A DNA stretch of 64,000 nucleotides from positions 186,001 through 250,000 of the forward strand of contig NZ_JANUDY010000008.1 in assembly GCF_024809975.1 (NCBI RefSeq), read 5' to 3'. Shown in pieces: positions 52,669 through 59,699 of this stretch (positions are counted from its first letter, which is position 1; each line of letters begins with the position of its first letter). This DNA is from Comamonas sp. BIGb0152. Lineage in GTDB: Bacteria; Pseudomonadota; Gammaproteobacteria; Burkholderiales; Burkholderiaceae_C. Under the pieces are notes generated by a model. It was not told where the DNA came from. It saw nothing but the letters and a program-made list of their open reading frames with translations, and did no database searches. Both the position numbers and the translations under genes were made by a program.

Positions 52669-53793
52669 TCAGCCTTTCCAGGTGAAGGGAAACTTCAGCT
52701 GCTTGAAAAAGCCATTGGGCACATAGTCGCCAAGCACGCCGTAATCGGTGGGCCAGACTTTGTCGCTTTTGACGGCGGTGCCAAACAGGTAATCCAGAAA
52801 GGCGAAGTGGGCGGCGTAGTTCTTGTCCAGCGCTTCGACGTCCTGGCTGTGGTGCCAGTGGTGGAAGTTGGGCGTGACGATGATATAGCGCAGCGGGCCC
52901 AGCCGCACGCTGACATTGGCATGGTTGAAGACCGCCTGGAAGCCGACGATGATGATGTAGGCATCGATCACCTCCTTGCTGAAGCCCAGCACATAGATGG
53001 GGGCGAGCACCAGGGTGCGGGTGATCAGCAGCTCCAGAATGTGCTGGCGCGAGCCGGCCAGCCAGTCCATGCTTTTGACGCTGTGGTGTACAGCATGGAT
53101 GCGCCAGAGCAGGGGGACCTCATGGTAGGCGCGGTGCGTCCAGTACTGCACCAGATCGGCGACGAGGATGATCAAAAACAGCGCCACCCAGAAGTTGAGG
53201 TTGGCGACCCAGCCCCGGATGCCGTCATGCGCAGCCCAGCCAAAAAACTGGTGGACCATCAGGTTGGTGGCCAGCAGCACAAAGCCCACCACCATGTGGT
53301 TGACCAGAAAATGGTGAAAGTCGGTCTGCCACTCGGGGCGGAAGACCGGCTGGTCCTTGCGCAGCGCAAACAGCTTTTCAATGAAGATGAAAATCAGCGA
53401 GCTGCCCAGCAGATCCAGGATGAACCAGTCCAGCCCGATGTAGGGCGTATCGGTGGCAAACGTGCCCACGGGCACCTTGTTGCCGCCCAACAGCGCCGAC
53501 AGCGCCACCAGGCCAAAGGCCGAGGCTGCCAGCCAGCGCACACGGCCCAGCACGATCAAGGCCACTGACAAGCCGCCGGCGATCACCATGCTCCAAAACA
53601 GCAGCTGGCGCATCAGATCGACGTTGTAGCTGCGGCGCAGCTCTGGCGTGGTGAGGTACTGCGGAAAGTGGAAAGCCAGTACCCCTAAAAAGCACATGGC
53701 CGCCAAGATCAGGGCAATCACCCCGGCCACCATGCCCTTGCCTGAGCGCAGCGCGCCATGGCTTTCAGACAGTTCGTTGAGTCGCTTAAACAT
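52669..53793 (-). CDS. Sterol desaturase / fatty acid hydroxylase superfamily membrane protein
   Basis: A 374-residue polytopic protein with about 7 hydrophobic segments. The di-iron His motifs of the superfamily are present: DFHHFLVNH, HRAYHEVPLLWRIHAVHHS and HANVS...TPNFHHWHHSQD. It probably hydroxylates or desaturates a lipid. Natural substrate unknown. It lies just upstream of murU on the same strand, 48 bp apart. Confidence 0.88.
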   Translation of the reverse strand: MFKRLNELSESHGALRSGKGMVAGVIALILAAMCFLGVLAFHFPQYLTTPELRRSYNVDLMRQLLFWSMVIAGGLSVALIVLGRVRWLAASAFGLVALSALLGGNKVPVGTFATDTPYIGLDWFILDLLGSSLIFIFIEKLFALRKDQPVFRPEWQTDFHHFLVNHMVVGFVLLATNLMVHQFFGWAAHDGIRGWVANLNFWVALFLIILVADLVQYWTHRAYHEVPLLWRIHAVHHSVKSMDWLAGSRQHILELLITRTLVLAPIYVLGFSKEVIDAYIIIVGFQAVFNHANVSVRLGPLRYIIVTPNFHHWHHSQDVEALDKNYAAHFAFLDYLFGTAVKSDKVWPTDYGVLGDYVPNGFFKQLKFPFTWKG

Positions 53794-54153
53794 AGCTGTT
53801 TATTGACCGGTCGTATGCGCTGATCTCCAACTCCTCAGCACTCGGAAGCGGTCTGTTGTTGTGGTTCCTGGGCGCCACTATGCCATGGGGCGGGCGCAAG
53901 GCGCGCTGGGAATGGGCTTGCAAATGCAATAGTTTTGTTACATAGAAGCCCGGTGCGCAATGCAACAGCCCCCATGGCAGCGGTAACTGCCTGGGGGCTG
54001 ATGGAGAGAGGGGCTGCCGGTAAGCAGGCTCTGCCAGAAAGATGCTTCGGTAAAAGTGTTTCGATGCAGAAAGTATGCAGGCTTGGCTCGCAAAAAATAT
54101 TTTGTTTTGCTGACCATTGCGCCTTAATATGGAAAAATATTCTGAATTTATGA
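53794..54153. other. 360-bp divergent region with a strong stem-loop
   Basis: No gene is supported. A 14-bp stem (CAGCCCCCA-GGCAG with CTGCC-TGGGGGCTG, 53966-54000, one bulge) encloses a 6-nt loop but has no T tract. The last 65 bp before the Lrp gene are AT-rich with short AAAATATT-type palindromes suited to Lrp-family binding. It must also contain the promoter of the sterol desaturase gene. Confidence 0.45.
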
Positions 54154-54630
54154 ATGGCGCAGAAAATCATGCTTCTTGATACCTTGGACCGCAAAATTCT
54201 CCGCCAGCTGCAACACAACAGCCGCGCCAGCCTGCAGGAGATTGGCCAGGCCGTGGGCTTGAGCGCATCGCCCTGCTGGGGCCGCATCAAAAAGATGGAA
54301 GAGGCTGGCGTGATCCAGGGCTACTCCGTGCGGCTGTCACCGCAGGCGCTGGGCTTGGGCGACACGGTGCTGGTGATGGTGACCTTGGACAGCCACAGCG
54401 ACAACACGCTGGAGAAGTTTGGCGAGCTGCTCGCCACCATTCCCGAGGTGGTGGAGGCACATCTGGTATCGGGTGAGTACGACTACCTGCTGCGGGTGGT
54501 CGTCAAGGACACGCGAGACTATGAGCGGCTGCTGCGCGAGAAGCTCTACAAGATCAAGGGTATACGCCACAGCCAGTCGAGCTTTGTGCTGCGCACGCTC
54601 AAGCACGCGGATTTGCCGCTGGGGGTGTAG
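54154..54630 (+). CDS. Lrp/AsnC-family transcriptional regulator
   Basis: A 158-residue regulator. The N-terminal helix-turn-helix is TLDRKILRQLQHNSRASLQEIGQAVGLSASPCWGRIKKMEEAGVI. The C-terminal RAM ligand domain is TVLVMVTLDSHSDNTLEKFGELLATIPEVVEAHLVSGEYDYLLRVVV. It likely senses an amino acid. ATG 54154 and ATG 54169 are both possible starts. The AT-rich upstream region suggests self-regulation. Followed by a terminator. Confidence 0.95.
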   Translation: MAQKIMLLDTLDRKILRQLQHNSRASLQEIGQAVGLSASPCWGRIKKMEEAGVIQGYSVRLSPQALGLGDTVLVMVTLDSHSDNTLEKFGELLATIPEVVEAHLVSGEYDYLLRVVVKDTRDYERLLREKLYKIKGIRHSQSSFVLRTLKHADLPLGV

Positions 54631-54663
54631 CAAGCCTGCCCCTTCGCATGCCCCGCGCACATC

Positions 54664-54694
54664 AAAAAGCCAACTTCAAGGAGTTGGCTTTTTT
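54664..54694 (+). terminator. Terminator of Lrp-family gene
   Basis: A 9-bp stem AGCCAAC with flanking A/T pairs (54666-54674 with 54683-54691), 8-nt loop, T run to 54694. Confidence 0.88.
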
Positions 54695-54768
54695 GCTGGC
54701 AGGTCGCTTGGCGCGTGCCCCGGCTTAGATCGGGGTCGCAGCAAGCGGCGGGTGCAGGAGCTTCTTGC

Positions 54769-54969
54769 TTACTTGGTCAGAATCAACTTGCCCAACTTGG
54801 TGGTCTGCAGGCGGTAGATGGCGCCGTTGTGGACAATGGACACCGCTTTGGCGCCTTGGAGCAGCTCGCTGCTCTCCAAGGCGGCCGAATGCGTGGCATG
54901 GCCTTGGGACACGCTGGCACTCTTGCTGGCGGCGGCGAGCGGGGTGGCGGGTTGGGCGATGGTTTGCAT
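54769..54969 (-). CDS. hemP: Hemin uptake protein HemP
   Basis: A 66-residue protein of the HemP family, small proteins linked to heme uptake and found with Fur-regulated heme genes. The C-terminal half is diagnostic: SSELLQGAKAVSIVHNGAIYRLQTTKLGKLILTK. The N-terminal half is Ala/Ser-rich. ATG 54969 is chosen because it starts 31 bp after a Fur-box-like site; the frame extends to 55071 through that site and is rejected. In many betaproteobacteria hemP sits next to the heme operon; here it is 43 kb away. Confidence 0.9.
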   Translation of the reverse strand: MQTIAQPATPLAAASKSASVSQGHATHSAALESSELLQGAKAVSIVHNGAIYRLQTTKLGKLILTK

Positions 54970-54999
54970 GGCAGTACTCACTGGGATAAAACTGAAGCA

Positions 55000-55018
55000 A
55001 ATGATAACTATTCGCATT
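55000..55018 (-). promoter_or_regulatory. Fur box upstream of hemP
   Basis: AATGATAACTATTCGCATT matches the Fur consensus in both half-sites and shares AACTATTCNCAT with the hmuR site. It lies 31 bp before the hemP start. Confidence 0.82.
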
Positions 55019-55060
55019 CCATGAGTCCAGTGTTTATTTGAAATCTCCCGGGCTAAAGGG

Positions 55061-55093
55061 TAAAAAACCACGGCGCTGGGACTTGCGCCGTGG
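55061..55093 (-). terminator. Terminator of Bug-type binding protein gene
   Basis: A perfect 9-bp stem CCACGGCGC/GCGCCGTGG (55068-55076 with 55085-55093) and a minus-strand T run (plus-strand A 55062-55067). Confidence 0.88.
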
Positions 55094-55134
55094 CTGGTGG
55101 GGCGCTTTGCACGCCGACAGGGGCTGGAGATGGC

Positions 55135-56184
55135 TCAGGTAGGCTGCACGCCGGCATCCTGCAGCAGTTTTTTCCAGATCGGTAATTCACGGCGCCAGTC
55201 GTCCTGAAAGCGCGCTGGGCTGTCGTCGGTAAAAGGCACAAAGCCGGCCACCAGCACCCGGGCGTTTACGTCACGCGTCTGCAGGGCCTTGCGCACTTCG
55301 GCCCCCAGCTGCTCCACCACCGGCGCCGGGGTGCCGCCGGTCGCCGCTATCCCCAGCCAGCCGGAGATGGTGAAGGCCTCTTGCTTATGGCCTTGCTCGG
55401 CAAAGGTGGGGACATCGGGCAGGGCGGGTACGCGGTTGGGGCCGGTAAAGCTGATCGCGCGCAGCTTGCCGCTGTCGATATGCTGCTTGAGCGAGAGGAT
55501 GCTGCCGATGCCCATCATCAGCTGGCCGCCCACGAGATCTTGCACCATGGGTGCCTCGCCCTTGTAGGCGATGTGGCTCATGTCTGCGCCTGTCATGTTG
55601 CTCAGGCTGGCGAGCACCATATGGCCTTGTGAGCCGATGCCGTAGCTGCCATACGAGAGCTTGCCTTTGTTGGCGCCGATGTAGGCAATCAACTCCTGCA
55701 GATTGCGCGCGGGGAGCTGGCTATTGGTTACCAGTACGATGGGTGCCCAGCAGATGCGCACCACAGGCACCATGTCCTTTTGCGGGTCGTAGGAGATCTT
55801 TTTGAACATGAACTGGTTGGACAGCATGGTGCTGGTCGTGCCCAGGGTGAGTGTGTGGCCATCGGCCGCCGCCTTGGCGACTGCATCGCAGGCCAACAAG
55901 CCCGCCGCACCCGGGCGGTTGTCAACAATGGCGGGCTGGCCCATCTGCTGGCCCAGCCGGTCGCTGACACTGCGGGCCAGCACATCGGTGGCGCCGCCTG
56001 GGGCGAACGGCACGATCACGCGCAGGGGCTTGGTTGGGAAGCTGGCCTTGTCAGCGGCCGCATGGGCGATGGGTGCCAGCGGCAGGCCGCTGGCGGCGGC
56101 TGCACTGGCAACGGCCAAGCGCAGCATCTGACGCCGGCGCAAGGGCGGGTGGGATGGGGATGGTGGGGTGCCGAACTTCTGCAT
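55135..56184 (-). CDS. Tripartite tricarboxylate transporter (Bug-family) binding protein
   Basis: A 349-residue exported Bug-type protein, abundant in Comamonadaceae/Bordetella. A long basic n-region with RRRQMLRLAVASAAAASG precedes the cleavage site (AHAA). Family blocks: PLRVIVPFAPGGATDVLARSVSDRLGQQMGQPAIVDNRPGAAG, HIAYKGEAPMVQDLVGGQLMMGIGS. No TctB/TctA permease genes are adjacent. ATG 56184 is used; TTG 56202 with the frame open is less likely. It lies between iron-related genes without an obvious functional link. Confidence 0.92.
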   Translation of the reverse strand: MQKFGTPPSPSHPPLRRRQMLRLAVASAAAASGLPLAPIAHAAADKASFPTKPLRVIVPFAPGGATDVLARSVSDRLGQQMGQPAIVDNRPGAAGLLACDAVAKAAADGHTLTLGTTSTMLSNQFMFKKISYDPQKDMVPVVRICWAPIVLVTNSQLPARNLQELIAYIGANKGKLSYGSYGIGSQGHMVLASLSNMTGADMSHIAYKGEAPMVQDLVGGQLMMGIGSILSLKQHIDSGKLRAISFTGPNRVPALPDVPTFAEQGHKQEAFTISGWLGIAATGGTPAPVVEQLGAEVRKALQTRDVNARVLVAGFVPFTDDSPARFQDDWRRELPIWKKLLQDAGVQPT

Positions 56185-56384
56185 CAATCGTTGTCTCCTC
56201 AATCTAGTAATAGTTGGGGGAGGCGCTGGTGATGGTCGGTTTGCCCGCCGCTGCTTCGGCCAGTACAGGTCGCCATGGCGCTTGTCCTGCAGTCCAGTTT
56301 AGGCAGCGCCGGCGCGCTTGTGGCGTCGCTTGGGCGTCACTGCGGGTAAATCGGGAGCCCTGCCTTGGCGGGCTGTGGGCGCAT

Positions 56385-56411
56385 GAAAAAAGGGCTCCTG
56401 CTGGAGCCCTT
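56385..56411 (-). terminator. Terminator of tonB-exbB-exbD operon
   Basis: A perfect 9-bp stem AAGGGCTCC/GGAGCCCTT (56390-56398 with 56403-56411) with minus-strand T run (plus-strand A 56386-56391), 18 bp past exbD. Confidence 0.9.
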
Positions 56412-56428
56412 GGCTGGGTGGTGGCGGT

Positions 56429-56842
56429 TTACTCGCCCACCTGGTCGGTGATAAAGCCGATCTTCTTCAAGTTGCTGCGCTGGGCAGCGGCCATGGCCTG
56501 GGCCACTTTTTCGTACTTCACATCGCGGGCGCCACGGATGTGCAGCTCGGGCTGGGGCTCCTTGCTGGCTTCGGCCTGCATGTTGGACTCCAGCTCCGCG
56601 TCGCTCACGGCCTTGCCGTTCCAGTTGTAAGTGCCATCGGTCAGGATGGCCAGCTGGATGGTGTCGGGCTTGGCGTCTTCCGGCGTGTTGACGGCGCGAG
56701 GCAGGTCGATGTTCACCGAGTGCTTCATCACCGGCACGGTGATGATGAAGATGATGAGCAGCACCAACATGACGTCTACCAGCGGCGTCATGTTGATCTC
56801 GTTCATGACCTCATCGGCATCGTCTTGCGTTCCAAAAGCCAT
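56429..56842 (-). CDS. exbD: Biopolymer transport protein ExbD
   Basis: A 137-residue protein with one N-terminal membrane helix (NEINMTPLVDVMLVLLIIFIITVPV) that carries the conserved proton-relay Asp in PLVDVMLVLLIIF, and a periplasmic domain. It forms the proton-driven motor with ExbB. It starts 2 bp after the exbB stop codon. Last gene of the operon. Confidence 0.96.
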   Translation of the reverse strand: MAFGTQDDADEVMNEINMTPLVDVMLVLLIIFIITVPVMKHSVNIDLPRAVNTPEDAKPDTIQLAILTDGTYNWNGKAVSDAELESNMQAEASKEPQPELHIRGARDVKYEKVAQAMAAAQRSNLKKIGFITDQVGE

Positions 56843-56844
56843 GA

Positions 56845-57570
56845 TCAGGCACCTTTCTTCAGCGGCGTGACCACCGCGCCAGGCTTGCTCGAATCAACAT
56901 TCAGGCGGGTGCCGGTCACGAAGAAGGCGTGCAGGTCATGGGCGAAGCTGTTGAGGCGGTTGAGCACCGACTTGTTGCCACGCACCAGGGCGTTGTAGCC
57001 CAGCACCGCAGGAATGGCCACGGCCAGACCCAAGGCGGTCATGATCAGCGCTTCACCGATGGGGCCGGCGACCTTGTCGATGGAGGACTGGCCCGACATG
57101 CCGATGGCCACCAGCGCGTGGTAGATGCCCCAGACGGTACCAAACAGGCCGATGAACGGGGCGGTGGAGCCCACCGATGCCAGCACAGCCAGGCCGGATT
57201 GGGCGCGGGCAGTGAACTCATCGATGCCATTGCGCAGGCAGCGCGTGATCCAGTCGCTGACGTCCAGCGAGTCATGCAGGTGCTCGGCGGTCTTGCGGTG
57301 GTGGGCGGTGGCTTCGCGGCCCTCGATGGCCAATTGGCGGAAGGGGTTGTCACCCTGGTCGCCCAGCTTGCTCAGGCCGGCGGCGAAATCAGCGCTGTGC
57401 CAGAAATCCTGGGCATTGCGGGCGTATTTCTTGAAACGCATGATATCGATGGCCTTGATGACGATCACGATCCATGAGGCGAGTGACATGGCTACGAGAA
57501 TGATCGCGACCGTCTTGGTCACGAAATCTCCCTGAGCCCAGACGTGGGCGATGCCGAATTGCGAGTCCAT
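56845..57570 (-). CDS. exbB: Biopolymer transport protein ExbB
   Basis: A 241-residue three-helix MotA/TolQ/ExbB protein: TKTVAIILVAMSLASWIVIVIKAIDIM, GLAVLASVGSTAPFIGLFGTVWGIYHALVAIGMSGQSSIDKVAGPIGEALIMTALGLAVAIPAVLGYNALVRG. The conserved Thr/Pro and the GLFGTVWGI loop are intact. It energises TonB with ExbD. ATG 57570 is set by the family N terminus. It lies 23 bp downstream of tonB. Confidence 0.96.
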   Translation of the reverse strand: MDSQFGIAHVWAQGDFVTKTVAIILVAMSLASWIVIVIKAIDIMRFKKYARNAQDFWHSADFAAGLSKLGDQGDNPFRQLAIEGREATAHHRKTAEHLHDSLDVSDWITRCLRNGIDEFTARAQSGLAVLASVGSTAPFIGLFGTVWGIYHALVAIGMSGQSSIDKVAGPIGEALIMTALGLAVAIPAVLGYNALVRGNKSVLNRLNSFAHDLHAFFVTGTRLNVDSSKPGAVVTPLKKGA

Positions 57571-57593
57571 AACTGATCCTATTTCCGTACGAT

Positions 57594-58316
57594 TTAATTG
57601 AGTTCCCACTTGATGGGCACGTTGACCCACATGGGCCGGGGAGTTCCGTTGGAGGTGCCTGCCTTGAAGCGCCACTTGCGCACCGTGTCGAGCGCAGACT
57701 GGTCCAGGCGGTCGTAACCGCTGGATTTTTTCAGCTGCAGCTCCTGGGGCTTGCCTTCTTCATCGATGAAGGCGCGCACGATCGTGGTGCCCGTCTCACC
57801 CATGCGGCGGCTGATGGCCGGGTACTGGGGTGCCGGGTTGTTCAGGTAGGCCGCATTGCTCGACGGTAGCTGGATCACCGGAGGCGGTGGCGGCGCTGGA
57901 GGTGCGGGCGGAGCCGGTGGTGGCGAAGGGGGCGCTGGCGGCGGTGCCTCGATGGGCGGTGCCGGCGGCTGGGCCTCCGTTGTGCCTGTTACCGCATTGG
58001 GCGCAGGCGTCGGATCCTTGATGGCTTGTGGCTTGGGCGCGGGTTTAGGCGCTGGCTTGGGTTTGGGTTGGGGGGCTGGCGCAGGTGGCGGTGGCTTGGG
58101 GGTGGGCGGCGGAGGCGGCGCAACCACAGGCATGACCTCGGGCGCAATCAGCTGCACCATCACTGGCTCTGGTTTGGGCAGCTCTAACGCCGCACTTTTG
58201 AGCAGGCCCGCTTGCAAGGCCCAAAGGCCTGCAACGTGCGCTGCCAGCACCGAACCCGTAACCACGATATTGCGCCCCAGTTTTTTGGAGGGGCTGTAAG
58301 GGTCTGGTGGAAGCAT
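57594..58316 (-). CDS. tonB: Energy-transducing protein TonB
   Basis: A 240-residue protein that couples the ExbBD motor to outer-membrane receptors such as HmuR. One N-terminal helix (NIVVTGSVLAAHVAGLWAL) with the SxxxH-like signal, then a long Pro/Lys/Ala-rich periplasmic spacer of about 110 residues, then the C-terminal TonB domain (NPAPQYPAISRRMGETGTTIVRAFIDEEGKPQELQLKKSSGYDRLDQSALDTVRKWRFK). The start is ATG 58316; ATG 58355 would add 13 residues. It precedes exbB-exbD and follows the microORF and bfd. Confidence 0.95.
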   Translation of the reverse strand: MLPPDPYSPSKKLGRNIVVTGSVLAAHVAGLWALQAGLLKSAALELPKPEPVMVQLIAPEVMPVVAPPPPPTPKPPPPAPAPQPKPKPAPKPAPKPQAIKDPTPAPNAVTGTTEAQPPAPPIEAPPPAPPSPPPAPPAPPAPPPPPVIQLPSSNAAYLNNPAPQYPAISRRMGETGTTIVRAFIDEEGKPQELQLKKSSGYDRLDQSALDTVRKWRFKAGTSNGTPRPMWVNVPIKWELN

Positions 58317-58377
58317 AAGGGCAATAAAAAATGCTGCAGCCCGAAGCCGCAGCACGGCAAATCAATGCGTTGGTGGC

Positions 58378-58452
58378 TTATTTCTGAAAGATCCACCAGA
58401 GAGAGGCAGCGACCAGAATCAGGCTGCCGAGGACAGCGGCGAAGAGTTCCAT
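58378..58452 (-). CDS. 24-residue single-membrane-span microORF
   Basis: ATG 58452 to TAA 58378 on the minus strand encodes 24 residues: a Met-Glu start, a hydrophobic run (FAAVLGSLILVAASLWWIF) and a Gln-Lys end. Shine-Dalgarno GGAAAG precedes the start by about 6 nt. It overlaps the 3' end of bfd by 34 nt in another frame and lies 61 bp before tonB. This layout suggests a membrane microprotein co-translated within the iron operon. Translation is not proved and chance is possible for so short a frame. Confidence 0.5.
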   Translation of the reverse strand: MELFAAVLGSLILVAASLWWIFQK

Positions 58453-58691
58453 GCTTTGCTTTCCATGATGGCGGTGGCAAGCTGGACCGGGTGGACTGCT
58501 GCCTCATTGCGCAAGGCTGCAACCGGACGCGACGCGCTGCATTGTTCGACCACATCACGGGCGCAACCTTCGCAGCAGCCGCATTGCAGTCCAACACCCA
58601 GTTCAAACTGGATTTCATCGAACGACATGCCCGCATGCGCGTGGCGAGCGATCTCTTTGTCCGAGACTCTGCGGCAAACACAAACGATCAT
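58419..58691 (-). CDS. bfd: Bacterioferritin-associated ferredoxin
   Basis: A 90-residue [2Fe-2S] protein that reduces bacterioferritin heme to release stored iron. The cluster Cys are C4 and C6 (CVCRRVSDKEI) and C37/C40 in QCGCCEGCARDVV, with extra Cys at 39 and 43. ATG 58691 is set by the family N terminus; the frame extends to 58844 through the Fur site. The C-terminal 35 residues are longer than in E. coli Bfd. First gene of the bfd-microORF-tonB-exbB-exbD cluster. Confidence 0.9.
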   Translation of the reverse strand: MIVCVCRRVSDKEIARHAHAGMSFDEIQFELGVGLQCGCCEGCARDVVEQCSASRPVAALRNEAAVHPVQLATAIMESKAWNSSPLSSAA

Positions 58692-58743
58692 GGTCAGATG
58701 AGCAGCGTGGTGGCTGGCTAGTGAATAACTGATCGGAATTATA

Positions 58744-58762
58744 AATAAGAATTTGTCGCATT
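58744..58762 (-). promoter_or_regulatory. Fur box upstream of bfd
   Basis: On the minus strand AATGCGACAAATTCTTATT resembles the Fur consensus, with AATGCGA and ATTCTTATT arms. It lies 53 bp before the bfd start, within an AT-rich promoter-like stretch. Confidence 0.7.
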
Positions 58763-59087
58763 CGCAATAATCTCCTGACTGCAACAGGGGCTGCTGTCGG
58801 ATATATCGCTTCTCCCCCTCTGAAGCCTGGGCCTGTTGATTCATTTTTATTGTTATGAATCAATAGTCTTTAAGAATAAACCAGATAGCTTTTGAAAACG
58901 AAAAATTGTGTGTATGCAGCGGCTGCAGCCGTGCCCGGGCGGCGACGGGGGTGCCAAAGGCATGGGTGCTGGTGCCACATGGGGCCAGCGGCAGCCGGGT
59001 GCAGGGGCCACCGGGGTGCAGGGGCCGTGCACAGCCACTGCTGGTGTGCAGCCTGAGCGGGAACCGACCAGCGAAAAAGCACGGGCG
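58763..59087. other. Intergenic region with inverted repeat and short GC-rich tandem repeat
   Basis: No gene is supported. A perfect 9-bp inverted repeat TTGATTCAT/ATGAATCAA (58836-58863, 10-nt loop) lies about 150 bp upstream of bfd. Further on, GGGTGCAGGGGCC is repeated at 58997-59009 and 59014-59026. Reverse-strand frames here are low-complexity and unsupported. Confidence 0.45.
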
Positions 59088-59120
59088 TAAAAAAACCAGC
59101 ATGGTCTATGCTGGTTTTTT
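59088..59120. terminator. Terminator of SWIB gene
   Basis: A perfect stem with A/T flanks (CCAGCAT/ATGCTGG core, 59096-59102 with 59108-59114, 5-nt loop) has A run left and T run right, so it works on both strands. On the minus strand it ends the SWIB gene. Confidence 0.88.
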
Positions 59121-59161
59121 GTTGCAGCGCCAAGCGCTGGGCTGCCGGATGTCAGTGTGAC

Positions 59162-59449
59162 TTACTTGACGTGCTTGCCGATCAGGCCGGCCATCTCGAA
59201 CATCGACACTTGTGGCTTGCCAAACACCTTCTTGAGCTTGTCATCGGCGTTGATCATGCGCTTGTTGGCGGCGTCTTGCAGGTTGTGGGCCTTGATGTAG
59301 ACCCACAGCTTGCTGATGATTTCCGTACGTGGCAATGGAGCGGTGCCCACCACAGCGCCCAGTTCGGGGCTAGGGGTCAACGGCTTCATGAAAGCTGCGT
59401 TCGGGGTGCGCTTCTTTGCAGGCGCTGCGGTCTTGGATGCGGTTGCCAT
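59162..59449 (-). CDS. SWIB/MDM2 domain protein
   Basis: A 95-residue protein. A basic Lys/Ala-rich tail of about 20 residues (MATASKTAAPAKKRTP) precedes a SWIB domain: FMKPLTPSPELGAVVGTAPLPRTEIISKLWVYIKAHNLQD and NKRMINADDKLKKVFGKPQVSMFEMAGLIGKH. SWIB domains occur in eukaryotic chromatin proteins and in some bacteria; the basic tail suggests DNA binding. Role in bacteria is unsettled. Start ATG 59449 with GGAAA. Confidence 0.93.
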   Translation of the reverse strand: MATASKTAAPAKKRTPNAAFMKPLTPSPELGAVVGTAPLPRTEIISKLWVYIKAHNLQDAANKRMINADDKLKKVFGKPQVSMFEMAGLIGKHVK

Positions 59450-59699
59450 GTTTTGGTTTCCTTGTGTCAATATCTCTATGCCAGCCAGAGTGTCCCTGCG
59501 CTGGTTACAGCCATGCTAACGGCAAAAAAACCGCTTTCCTAGGGAGCGCAGCATTTTTTTGCCTCGAAATGTTGCTTGTTTTAGCTTTGCTAACCTTTGT
59601 TCATACATCAAAGCTATCAAGCAGCCGGGTAGGGCGTTGATTCTTGTTGTTTTTGTACGTGGTCACACTGGCAGCATCGTACTGCGTCTTGCTACGGTG

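Noticed and set aside
58870-59160. Short overlapping frames of 60-87 codons on both strands in the bfd-SWIB gap
   Set aside because: Low-complexity, mutually overlapping, no Shine-Dalgarno, partly across the terminator and the short tandem repeat.
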